From Sphingomonas vulcanisoli (lineage in GTDB: Bacteria > Pseudomonadota > Alphaproteobacteria > Sphingomonadales > Sphingomonadaceae): a stretch of 64,000 nucleotides of DNA. This document shows positions 24,752 through 32,478 of this stretch, piece after piece. Below the pieces are notes generated by a model. The model searched no databases and was not told where the DNA came from. It saw only the letters and a program-made list of their open reading frames with translations. The DNA lies in contig NZ_JAAOZC010000006.1 in the NCBI RefSeq assembly GCF_011761305.1, positions 108,431-172,430 on the forward strand, given 5' to 3'. A program made the translations under genes and the position numbers. The number at the start of each line of letters is the position of its first letter. Within the stretch, counting starts at the first letter, position 1.

Positions 24752-24911
24752 TCAACCCCTCCCTTCTAAGGGAGGGGCAAGGGGTGGGTCAGCATCTTCG
24801 GGGCTCGATGCCCCGATGATGCTTTCGGTCGCGGAGGGGCCGTGAGTCTTTTAAGCGCGCAGACGCGCGCACCCACCCCCGACCCCTCCCTGCAAGCAGG
24901 GAGGGGAGGAG
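24752..24911. repeat. Palindromic element, long copy B
   Basis: About 160 bp, near-identical to the copy at 4388-4546 over its whole length, including the central AGCATCTTCGGGG and GCGCGCAGACGCGCGCACCC blocks. Left hairpin CCCCTCCCTTctAAGGGAGGGG, right hairpin CCCCTCCCTgcaagcAGGGAGGGG. Like copy A it lies between convergent genes and abuts the stop codon of the minus-strand one. Confidence 0.88.
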
Positions 24912-25934
24912 TTACGCCATCCAGGCCGGCGGGGTGCCCGGCGCATCGCTCCACTTCGGGACGGCGCGGGCCGCTCCTTTGGGGATGAGGCCATAGCGGA
25001 TCAGCCGCCTGCCGTCGTGGAGCACCAGCGGATGATGCCGGCCGCTGCCGAGCCAGCGCCGCAGGATCAGGCTCGCGTGGCCGATCAGCCAGGTCAGCGA
25101 TGCAATCAGCGCCACGGTCCGGCCATGGCGGCGCGTGAAATAGCGCCGCCGCGATTCATACCAGTAAACGGGAAGTGCCGGGCGGCCCGAGACCGGACGC
25201 GATCCGTTGACTCCCGTCGCGGCGCCGCCGACATGGCTGACGCGGCTCGCGGGATTGTGGCGGATCGACCAGCCCACGCGCCGCAGCCGCGCCATCAGCT
25301 CCACCTCCTCGAAATAGAGGAAGAAGCCGGTATCGAAGAGGCCGGCCTGGCGCAGGGCGCGGGCGCGGAACATCACGCTCGCGCCCGTCACCCAATCCAC
25401 GTCGCCGGCGGGTTGTTCGGCTTGGAATGGCGCCACTCCGAGCAGCCAATCGAATGGCGCGAGCTTGGCGCCGCGCGCCAGCTCGCGGCGGATGGTGGGG
25501 AAGGTGAAGGCCGATCCCGACGCGCTGCCGTCGGGCTCTAAAAGCAGGCTGCCGACCGCGCCGCACTTGGGACAATCGTCGAGCGTGTCGGCCAGGTAGG
25601 AAACCGCTCCGGGCGCGATCTCGGTATCCGGGTTGAGCAGGTGGATGTAATCGGGCGGTTCATCGGCCTGGAGCAGGCGGAGCATCGCCTGATTGTTCGC
25701 CCAGCCGAAGCCGCCATTGATCTCCAGCGGCAGCAGGCTTGCCCAGCCCTCATAGCGCGGATCGCTCAGACCAGCGCGCAGCCGATCGGCCGATCCATCG
25801 CCCGATCCGCCGTCGACGATGATCACTTCCAGGTCTGGCTCGCGGGCACGCTCCGCTTCCAGGCTGGCGAGTGCGCGCAGCGCCAGATCGGACGTGCGGT
25901 AGTTGACAATCACCACCGCGATGCGCCGGTTCAT
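24912..25934 (-). CDS. Family 2 glycosyltransferase (rhamnosyltransferase-like)
   Basis: A 340-residue GT-A fold enzyme. VVIVNYRTSDLALRALASL opens the nucleotide-sugar binding domain, LLNPDTEI supplies the DxD-like acidic motif, and YFEEVELMARLRRVGW is the acceptor-side block typical of WbbL/rhamnosyltransferase-like proteins. A hydrophobic segment lies near 275-293. It is the last gene of a four-gene unit with 4-nt overlaps and probably adds a sugar to a cell-surface glycan. Its stop abuts palindromic element B. Confidence 0.85.
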   Translation of the reverse strand: MNRRIAVVIVNYRTSDLALRALASLEAERAREPDLEVIIVDGGSGDGSADRLRAGLSDPRYEGWASLLPLEINGGFGWANNQAMLRLLQADEPPDYIHLLNPDTEIAPGAVSYLADTLDDCPKCGAVGSLLLEPDGSASGSAFTFPTIRRELARGAKLAPFDWLLGVAPFQAEQPAGDVDWVTGASVMFRARALRQAGLFDTGFFLYFEEVELMARLRRVGWSIRHNPASRVSHVGGAATGVNGSRPVSGRPALPVYWYESRRRYFTRRHGRTVALIASLTWLIGHASLILRRWLGSGRHHPLVLHDGRRLIRYGLIPKGAARAVPKWSDAPGTPPAWMA

Positions 25935-26443
25935 TCAGGGCTCCGCTCGCGCACCGTCGCGGGCACGCCGGTCGCGATCGCGCCCGGCGGCACATCCCGC
26001 ATCACCACCGCATTCGCACCGATCAGCGCGCCCTTTCCGAGCGTGATCCGCCCGAGCACCACCGCACCCGCGCCGAGCTGCACGCCTTGTTCCAGGATCG
26101 GCGCATCGGCCAGCGCGTCCATCCTGCGGATGCCCAGCGTGCAATTCTGGCGGATGATGCAATCGTCGCCGATCACGGTGGCACCATGGACGACGATGCC
26201 GCCCTGATGCTCGATCACCACCCGCCGTCCGAGCAAGACGGAGTAGGGCAGTTCGATGCCGTAGACGTTGCGGCAATGGCGGAAGAGCGCGCGGTAGATC
26301 AGGCTCAACGGCGCGCGCAGCGGCTGGCGCACGCCCATCCGCCACACGCCGAAGCGATGCGTGGCGACCGCGCGGAAGCCGGGCTTGGTCCAGTCGCGGC
26401 CATGCGCCTGCCAATCCTCGCGGATCTGCTGCCAAAGCGTCAT
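25931..26443 (-). CDS. Serine acetyltransferase-like left-handed beta-helix transferase
   Basis: A 170-residue protein with hexapeptide repeats (VIGDDCIIRQNCTLG, ILEQGVQLGAGAVVLGRITLG, IGANAVVMRDVP) after an alpha-helical N-terminus, as in CysE. Short CysE homologues inside glycan loci usually O-acetylate a sugar rather than serine, and the flanking glycosyltransferases favour that here. Overlaps of 4 nt with both neighbours indicate tight coupling. Confidence 0.82.
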   Translation of the reverse strand: MTLWQQIREDWQAHGRDWTKPGFRAVATHRFGVWRMGVRQPLRAPLSLIYRALFRHCRNVYGIELPYSVLLGRRVVIEHQGGIVVHGATVIGDDCIIRQNCTLGIRRMDALADAPILEQGVQLGAGAVVLGRITLGKGALIGANAVVMRDVPPGAIATGVPATVRERSPE

Positions 26444-27450
26444 GCGGCCGCGCCCTTATATTCGATCAGCGAGGAGCGGCGGTTACGCAGGCGGTTCCAA
26501 CGAAAGCGCACAAGACCTTGAAACTCGGCCAATTTACCGATCATAAGAAGGCTGGCACTGCCAAAGGCGAGGCGCGGGTTTAGCCCTTCGGCGCGGCGGC
26601 GGAGGAACAGCCGGGCGATGTTCGCCGCAAAAGCGCCGAGGCCGAACAGCGTCAGGACCAGCAGCCACGGGCTCCAGACAAGACCGCCCATCAGGCCTAC
26701 GAGTATCCACCCCGGTATCTCGCCGCCCCAGCGCGTGATCCGGCGGCAGGCGGCGCGCCAATCGGGCCAGCGCTGATCGGGATGGCGGGCGGCGAGCTCG
26801 GCAAAGGCATGGCCAGCGCGCTTGGTGCGGTTCCACCATTGGCCGAAGCGCAGGATGGCGGCGTCGTGCAGCGTCATCTCGCCCTCGATCCGCGCCAGTT
26901 TCCAGCCCGCCGCCCGCAGCCGCATGCACATATCGGGCTCTTCGCCGGCGATCATCTCATCGGGATAGCCGCCGACCGCCTCGAACGCCGACCGCCGGAT
27001 CAGGATGTCCCCACCGCATGCGCCGACATCGCCCACGGGCACGTTCCACTCATCATCGGCGAGCGCATTGTAGAGCGATCGATCGGGAAAGCGCTCGCGC
27101 CGCCGCCCAAATACCAGGGCCAGTTCGGGCCGCGCCGCCAGCACCGCAGCACCCGCATCGAGCCACCCCGGCTGCACCTCGCAATCGCCATCGACGAACT
27201 GGATCAGCTCGGTTTCGGGCGCCTTGGCGAACAGTGCTCGCGCCCCGGCATTGCGCGCTCGCGCCGCGGTGAAGTTGGGCGGCACCGCAAGGCCGACCAC
27301 TTCGACTCCCAACGATCGCGCGAAATCCTGGCTGCCGTCGCTCGATCCGCTGTCGACATAGACGATAGGCCCCGCCGCGACGACCGAGCGCAGGCAGGCC
27401 TTGAGCCGCTCGCCCTCATTCCGCCCGATCGCGACAATACCGATCGTCAT
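26440..27450 (-). CDS. Family 2 glycosyltransferase with C-terminal membrane segment
   Basis: A 336-residue enzyme. TIGIVAIGRNEGERLKACL and YVDSGSSDGS form the donor site, FVDGDCEVQPGW contains the DxD-type motif, and GGDILIRRSAFEAVGG and EEPDMCMRLRAAGW are family blocks. A hydrophobic region at about 248-275 suggests membrane association. It lies between mtgA and the acetyltransferase and presumably acts on the same glycan as the other glycosyltransferase. Confidence 0.85.
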   Translation of the reverse strand: MTIGIVAIGRNEGERLKACLRSVVAAGPIVYVDSGSSDGSQDFARSLGVEVVGLAVPPNFTAARARNAGARALFAKAPETELIQFVDGDCEVQPGWLDAGAAVLAARPELALVFGRRRERFPDRSLYNALADDEWNVPVGDVGACGGDILIRRSAFEAVGGYPDEMIAGEEPDMCMRLRAAGWKLARIEGEMTLHDAAILRFGQWWNRTKRAGHAFAELAARHPDQRWPDWRAACRRITRWGGEIPGWILVGLMGGLVWSPWLLVLTLFGLGAFAANIARLFLRRRAEGLNPRLAFGSASLLMIGKLAEFQGLVRFRWNRLRNRRSSLIEYKGAAA

Positions 27451-28163
27451 CCAACGCAGCCCGTATAGCCGCCGCGCACCATCGGCCCGATCCGGCCCGC
27501 GATGCGATCGCCGTAGCGGCGGACGAAACCGTGCGGATCGATCGCCGCGCGCTTCTTGGGCAGCGGCAGGATCGCCGCGATCCGCGCCGCCTCGGTGGGG
27601 GTCAGGTGGCTGGCGTCATGACGGAAATAGCGCTCAGCACCGGCATTGGCGCCATAGGTGCCGAGGCCGGTTTCGGCGATGTTGAGATAGACCTCCATGA
27701 TCCGCCGCTTGCCCCAGATATTCTCGATCAGCACGGTGAACCATGCCTCAAGACCCTTTCGAACCCACGAACGGCCCTGCCAGAGGAAGGCGTTTTTGGC
27801 GGTCTGCTGGCTGATAGTCGATCCGCCGCGATAATGGCGCCCCGCCTCGTTGCCGGACATGGCTTTCTCGATCGCGGTGAAATCGAAGCCGTGATGCCTG
27901 CAGAAATTGCCGTCCTCGGCGGAGATCGCCGCGCGCGCCATGTTCGGGTCCATCCGGCTGAGCGGCATCCAATCCTTGTTGATCGATCTGCCTCCGATCA
28001 CGTCGCCCGCCATCGTCAGCGTGAAGGGCGGCGGCACGAAGCGATAGACGATCACGATCAGCACCGATCCGATCACGAAGATCAGGATCGCGCGGATCAG
28101 CCATTTTACCAGCCGACCCATGAAGGATGTCCGTTTCCCCGATCGTCTGCCTGCGCGCGCCAT
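27447..28163 (-). CDS. mtgA: Monofunctional peptidoglycan glycosyltransferase
   Basis: A 238-residue GT51 enzyme with one N-terminal membrane helix (about 22-41). The catalytic glutamate is E83 in ISAEDGNFCRHHG, and RGGSTISQQTAKNAFL and KRRIMEVYLNIAETG are the other family motifs. It polymerises lipid II into glycan strands without transpeptidation. The start may instead be 28121 (MGRLVKWL). It heads a four-gene unit with glycosyltransferase and acetyltransferase genes, each overlap being 4 nt. Confidence 0.92.
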   Translation of the reverse strand: MARAGRRSGKRTSFMGRLVKWLIRAILIFVIGSVLIVIVYRFVPPPFTLTMAGDVIGGRSINKDWMPLSRMDPNMARAAISAEDGNFCRHHGFDFTAIEKAMSGNEAGRHYRGGSTISQQTAKNAFLWQGRSWVRKGLEAWFTVLIENIWGKRRIMEVYLNIAETGLGTYGANAGAERYFRHDASHLTPTEAARIAAILPLPKKRAAIDPHGFVRRYGDRIAGRIGPMVRGGYTGCVG

Positions 28164-28237
28164 CGCTTTTGCGCTTAGCCGATGCTTGGCCGGATCGAAA
28201 CAGGCGCTTAGGCAGGGAAAAACACATCCAGGGGATC

Positions 28238-29038
28238 ATGATGCGTCTGAGTCTTGTCTGCTTAATCTCCGGGCTTGCAGCCTTTCCCGCCTGGGCCGGC
28301 GATCTGCGAGATTTGTGTCCCGATCGTCCCGGTCTGGCGACGCCGGCCTGCACGGTGGACAAGGGCCATCTCCAGGCCGAGGTCGGCCTTGGCGACTGGA
28401 CGCACGACAAGCAGCCCGATTCTATCACCGACACCACGGCGGTGGGCGATATTTCGCTCCGCTATGGCCTTACCGACAGCACCGAATTCCGCGTCGAGTG
28501 GACGGCGTATACGCATGTCCGTGACAAGGATCGCGCAACCGGCGCGGTGGATCGGGTTTCGGGGATCGGCGATGTGACGGTCGGCATCAAGCAGAACCTC
28601 ATGAACCCCGATGGCAGCCATCTTTCGATCGCGCTGCTGCCTTTCGCCACGCTGCCCAGCGGCAAGGACGGTATCGGCGCGGGCGATTGGGGCGCCGGGC
28701 TGCTGATCCCGGTCAATTATGCCCTGTCCGATGCGCTGACGCTGGAACTGACCCCGGAGGTGGATGCCGCGACCGATGAGGACGGCAGCGGGCGCCACCT
28801 CGCTTATTCGGGCGTCATCGGCCTGCAGGCCAAGCTCAGCAAGAAGCTCAGCACCGCGATCGAGTTGCAAGCGATCCGTGACCGCGATCCCGATCAACAC
28901 ACCACCGAAACGCTAGCCGCGCTGTCGTTCGCTTATCAGCCGGGCAAGAACAGCCAGTTCGATATCCAGACCAACTTCGGCCTGAACCAAAATGCTCCGG
29001 ATATCGAGGTGACGGTCGGCGTCACGGGCCGCTTCTAG
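28238..29038 (+). CDS. Outer-membrane transporter-like protein (phenol MetA pathway type)
   Basis: About 266 residues from the ATG at 28238 or the adjacent one at 28241; AGGGG lies just upstream. A signal peptide (about 1-20) is followed by LCPDRPGLATPACTVDKGHLQAEVG, the opening of the putative MetA-pathway transporter group, and by alternating beta strands consistent with a small barrel, ending in an aromatic residue (GRF) as outer-membrane proteins do. Transport of aromatic compounds is the family label; the actual role is not known. Confidence 0.75.
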   Translation: MMRLSLVCLISGLAAFPAWAGDLRDLCPDRPGLATPACTVDKGHLQAEVGLGDWTHDKQPDSITDTTAVGDISLRYGLTDSTEFRVEWTAYTHVRDKDRATGAVDRVSGIGDVTVGIKQNLMNPDGSHLSIALLPFATLPSGKDGIGAGDWGAGLLIPVNYALSDALTLELTPEVDAATDEDGSGRHLAYSGVIGLQAKLSKKLSTAIELQAIRDRDPDQHTTETLAALSFAYQPGKNSQFDIQTNFGLNQNAPDIEVTVGVTGRF

Positions 29039-29054
29039 CACGCCAGAAGCTGGA

Positions 29055-29960
29055 TCAGGCCATCGCGGGCAGCAGCTTCCGTTCGCCGGCGATCCGCATC
29101 ATCGCTTTCTGCAGCTTATCGAACGCGCGGACCTCGATCTGGCGGACGCGCTCGCGGCTGACGCCATAGACCTGGCTCAGCTCTTCCAGCGTCTTGGGAT
29201 CATCGGACAGGCGGCGTTCGGCGAGGATATTTTTCTCACGATCGTTGAGGCTGTCCATCGCCTGGGTCAGCATGTCGTGACGGACATCCTTTTCCTGCGC
29301 GTCGGCAATGCGCTCGTCCTGCAGCGGATCGGTGTCGACCAGCCAATCCTGCCACTGGCCCTCGCCATCCTCGCGCATCGAGACGTTGAGCGAGGTATCG
29401 CCCCCCATCGCCATGCGGCGGTTCATCGAATGAACCTCGTCCTCGGTCACTCCGAGATCGGTGGCGATCTTGGCGACATGCTCGGGCTTGAGATCGCCGT
29501 CCTCGAAAGCGTCGATCTGGCTCTTCATGCGGCGCAGGTTGAAGAAGAGCTTCTTTTGCGCCGCGGTGGTGCCCATCTTCACGAGCGACCAGGAGCGCAG
29601 GATATATTCCTGGATCGAGGCGCGGATCCACCACATCGCATAGGTGGCAAGGCGAAAGCCGCGATCGGGTTCGAACTTCTTCACGCCCTGCATCAGGCCG
29701 ATATTGCCTTCCGAAATCAGCTCGGACGTCGGCAGGCCGTAGCCGCGATAGCCCATAGCGATCTTGGCGACCAAGCGCAGGTGGCTGGTGACGAGCTTGG
29801 CCGCCGCCTCGGGATCGCCATGCTCCTGAAAGCGTTTGGCGAGCATATATTCCTCCTCCGGCTGGAGGAGCGGGAATTTGCGGATCTCCGAGAGGTAGCG
29901 GTTGAGGCTCTGCTCGCCGCCAAGGGCCGGGATCGTCGCGGGGGTATTCTTGGTCACCAT
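29055..29960 (-). CDS. rpoH: RNA polymerase sigma-32 factor
   Basis: A 301-residue sigma factor for heat-shock genes. Region 2 (DLIxEGNIGL-type, here ELISEGNIGLMQGVKKF) and the RpoH box QKKLFFNLRRMK, which separates RpoH from RpoD, are present, as is region 4.2 (LEELSQVYGVSRERVRQIE). It lies 59 nt downstream of the pseudouridine synthase gene on the same strand. A small hairpin (GAGCCTcccgtAGGCTC) sits in its leader, upstream of the likely ribosome binding site. Confidence 0.95.
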   Translation of the reverse strand: MVTKNTPATIPALGGEQSLNRYLSEIRKFPLLQPEEEYMLAKRFQEHGDPEAAAKLVTSHLRLVAKIAMGYRGYGLPTSELISEGNIGLMQGVKKFEPDRGFRLATYAMWWIRASIQEYILRSWSLVKMGTTAAQKKLFFNLRRMKSQIDAFEDGDLKPEHVAKIATDLGVTEDEVHSMNRRMAMGGDTSLNVSMREDGEGQWQDWLVDTDPLQDERIADAQEKDVRHDMLTQAMDSLNDREKNILAERRLSDDPKTLEELSQVYGVSRERVRQIEVRAFDKLQKAMMRIAGERKLLPAMA

Positions 29961-30019
29961 GATCGTCTTAACTCCCTGAGCCTACGGGAGGCTCCGGCGG
30001 AACCGTTGCTGCGGTGCCG

Positions 30020-31009
30020 TCATCGTTGAACTGTGTCTAGCACAAGCTCGTTGAACATTTGCTGCATATCCGGCGGAATTTCGCTTTCGAACGCCAAAGT
30101 TTCGCTTGTGATCGGGTGGCGAAAGCCGAGCCGGGCGGCATGCAGCGCCTGCCTCTCAAAACCGAGCCGCTCCATCAGCGCCTTATGTTCTTTGCTCGGG
30201 CGACCGTAGAAGGGATCGCCCAACAAAGGATGGCCGATTGAAGCCATATGGACGCGCACCTGATGCGTCCGCCCGGTCTCCAGCCGACATTCGACCAGCG
30301 CGGCGCTCCGCAGCGGCTCCAATACCGAATAGTGCGTCACCGCATGCTTGCCCTGGCCGGGCGAGACCACCGCCATCTTCTTGCGGTTGCTTGGCGATCG
30401 CCCGATCGCACCCTCGATCCGGCCATTGTCGGCGCGTGGACGTCCCGAGACGATCGCGCGATAGCGGCGGTCGATACTGTGATCGGCGAACTGTGCGGCA
30501 AGGCCGGTGTGGGTGCGATCGGTCTTGGCGGCGATCATCAAGCCCGACGTATCCTTGTCGATGCGATGCACGATTCCCGGCCGTTCGACCCCGCCGATCC
30601 CCGAGAGCGAGCCTCGGCAGTGGTGGAGCAAGGCATTCACCAATGTCCCGTCGAGATTGCCGCAGGCGGGGTGGACGACCAGCCCGGCGGGCTTATCGAT
30701 CACGATCAGATGCTCGTCCTCGAACACCACCTCCAGCGCGATGTCCTGCGCGATATTGCCGGCGGGGGTAGGGGCGGGGATCGCCACCTCATAGGCCTCG
30801 CCGCCCTTCACCTTGATCGCCGGATCGCGCACGGCGTTGGCCGCCTGCGTCACCCGGCCGCTGGAGATCAGCGTCTTGAGCCGTTCGCGCGAAAGGGTGG
30901 GGAGCGCGGCTGCGAGCGCGCGGTCCAGCCGCCATCCAGCGGCGTCCGCCGGCACGATAGCCTGTTTGATCGACACCCCCGCGTCCACGTTCAGGATATA
31001 AAATTCCAA
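30020..31009 (-). CDS. rluD: RluA-family 23S rRNA pseudouridine synthase
   Basis: Up to 329 residues. An S4 RNA-binding domain (about 25-75) precedes the pseudouridine synthase domain with catalytic D in HRIDKDTSGLM and the block GRTHQVRVHMASIGHP. Architecture and length fit RluD, which modifies helix 69 of 23S rRNA, but RluC/RluA specificity cannot be excluded. The start is uncertain: TTG at 31009 is the outermost option and GTG codons at 30988 or 30976 are alternatives; no ATG precedes the S4 domain. Confidence 0.87.
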   Translation of the reverse strand: MEFYILNVDAGVSIKQAIVPADAAGWRLDRALAAALPTLSRERLKTLISSGRVTQAANAVRDPAIKVKGGEAYEVAIPAPTPAGNIAQDIALEVVFEDEHLIVIDKPAGLVVHPACGNLDGTLVNALLHHCRGSLSGIGGVERPGIVHRIDKDTSGLMIAAKTDRTHTGLAAQFADHSIDRRYRAIVSGRPRADNGRIEGAIGRSPSNRKKMAVVSPGQGKHAVTHYSVLEPLRSAALVECRLETGRTHQVRVHMASIGHPLLGDPFYGRPSKEHKALMERLGFERQALHAARLGFRHPITSETLAFESEIPPDMQQMFNELVLDTVQR

Positions 31010-31039
31010 CCCGTGATTTCAATGCCGCGGCGCAACGAT

Positions 31040-31288
31040 TCAGCCCAGAATGTCCGGGCCTACCTGTGGCTTGCGTCTCGCCATCAGCAGGCTCAGCAGG
31101 CCGAAGCCGATGAAGAAGAACAGCCAATGCTCGATCGTCGTCATCACCGGCGATTGAACGACCACGCGGACCACGGATTGGCCTGATGGACGCTGGGCGA
31201 TGGCGTCGAGCAAATTGCTGTTATAGGCCTGTTGCGTAACGTCGATCGCCATCGCGGCGGTCAGCACCAGCAAAGCGATCCGCTTCAT
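31040..31288 (-). CDS. Small membrane protein of unknown function
   Basis: An 82-residue protein. It has a hydrophobic N-terminus (MKRIALLVLTAAMAIDV, signal or anchor) and a membrane helix at about 55-70 (WLFFFIGFGLLSLLMA) followed by basic residues. No family is recognised. It is divergent from the JAMM gene and lies 30 nt upstream of the pseudouridine synthase frame on the same strand. Confidence 0.6.
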   Translation of the reverse strand: MKRIALLVLTAAMAIDVTQQAYNSNLLDAIAQRPSGQSVVRVVVQSPVMTTIEHWLFFFIGFGLLSLLMARRKPQVGPDILG

Positions 31289-31321
31289 GCACTCTTCCCC
31301 TGCGCTTGATGATTAGCACAG

Positions 31322-31711
31322 TTGGAGCAAACTGTCATCCCGGCGGCGCTTTTGGCGCGACTGTTGGCGGAGGCGGCGGCAAGGCCGGCGCAGGAGGTCT
31401 GTGGCCTGCTGTTCGGCAGCCCAGATCGCGTTGATACGGCGGAGCCCACCGCGAATGTCGCCGACGATCCCGCCCGCACGTTCGAGATCGACCCCGCGAC
31501 CCTGCTCCGCGCCTATAAGGCCGCGCGTGCCGGCGGGCCGCAGGTGATCGGCCATTATCACTCCCACCCTTTCGGGTCTGCTGTTCCCTCGGACCGCGAT
31601 TGGGCGGCGGCGGAGCCGGGCAGGCTCTGGCTGATCCTGGCGGACGGCGCGGCGCGGCTATGGTGCGCCAATGCCACGGGTTTCGAAGAGTGGTCGATTC
31701 GGATGGTGTGA
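31322..31711 (+). CDS. JAMM/MPN family metalloprotease-like protein
   Basis: A 129-residue single-domain protein. The metal site of the prokaryotic JAB family is complete: E25 in QEVCGLLFG, H80 and H82 in YHSHP, and PSxxD ending at D93. Bacterial members cleave ubiquitin-like or sulfur-carrier fusions, or are of unknown target. The only start codon before the conserved part is a TTG at 31322 without a clear ribosome binding site, so the true start is uncertain. It ends 13 nt before chpT. Confidence 0.82.
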   Translation: MEQTVIPAALLARLLAEAAARPAQEVCGLLFGSPDRVDTAEPTANVADDPARTFEIDPATLLRAYKAARAGGPQVIGHYHSHPFGSAVPSDRDWAAAEPGRLWLILADGAARLWCANATGFEEWSIRMV

Positions 31712-31724
31712 TAATTGCTAACCA

Positions 31725-32387
31725 ATGCTGTGCGATGCAGAAGGCGTGAAAGCATTGGGGGATGCCCAGGTGAAGGATGAAGCGATCGAGTTCGCGAGCC
31801 TGATGTGCTCGCGCCTGTGCCACGATCTGTTGAGCCCGGTCGGCGCGCTCAACAACGGGCTTGAGCTGTTGGCGGACGAAGACGATCCCGCGCTGCGCAA
31901 GGAATATCTCAGCCTGCTGGCTGATGGCGCGCGGGCGTCGGCCGAGAAACTCAAATTCTTCCGGCTGGCCTTCGGCGCGGCGGGCGGCTTCGGCGATCGC
32001 ATCGATGCGGGGGAAGTGCGCGCTTCGCTCGATAGCCTGGCGGGCATGAGCGGCAAGGTCGCGTTCGGCTGGGTTGCCGATTGCACGACGCTCGATCGCA
32101 GCGCAACGCGGATCGTGCTCAACCTGGGGCTGATCGCGCTCGATGCGCTGGTGCGGGGCGGGCGTCTCGATGTCGGGCTGGAGGGCGGCGAGATCGTCGT
32201 CCGTGCCGAGGGCGCGCGGCTGGTGCTGGATGGAGAAGTGCGGCGCGTGCTGGCGGGCGAGGCGCTGCCGACCACATCCCGCACGATCGGCGCCGTGCTC
32301 GCCAGCACCGTGGCCGAGCGGGACGGCCGCACGTTGCTGCTACAGGAAGAGGATGGCGTGCTATTGCTCGGCGCCTCGCGCGTCTGA
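31725..32387 (+). CDS. chpT: Histidine phosphotransferase ChpT
   Basis: A 220-residue dimeric phosphotransferase resembling a degenerate histidine kinase. The phosphorylation site is H33 in CSRLCHDLLSPVGALNNGLELL (broken here: SRLCHD then LLSPVGALNNG), the hallmark of ChpT in Caulobacter, which carries phosphate from CckA to CtrA and CpdR. The C-terminal half is a CA-like domain without ATP-binding motifs. It sits just upstream of the chemotaxis operon, linking the cell-cycle and motility circuits by position. Confidence 0.9.
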   Translation: MLCDAEGVKALGDAQVKDEAIEFASLMCSRLCHDLLSPVGALNNGLELLADEDDPALRKEYLSLLADGARASAEKLKFFRLAFGAAGGFGDRIDAGEVRASLDSLAGMSGKVAFGWVADCTTLDRSATRIVLNLGLIALDALVRGGRLDVGLEGGEIVVRAEGARLVLDGEVRRVLAGEALPTTSRTIGAVLASTVAERDGRTLLLQEEDGVLLLGASRV

Positions 32388-32478
32388 CCTTCGGACTGCT
32401 CTGCAGCTGCGATTAAGCCCTCCTTTACCCTAATGTGCGAGCAGGCATCTGCCCCCCTGGGCGAGGACGGATGCGAAT

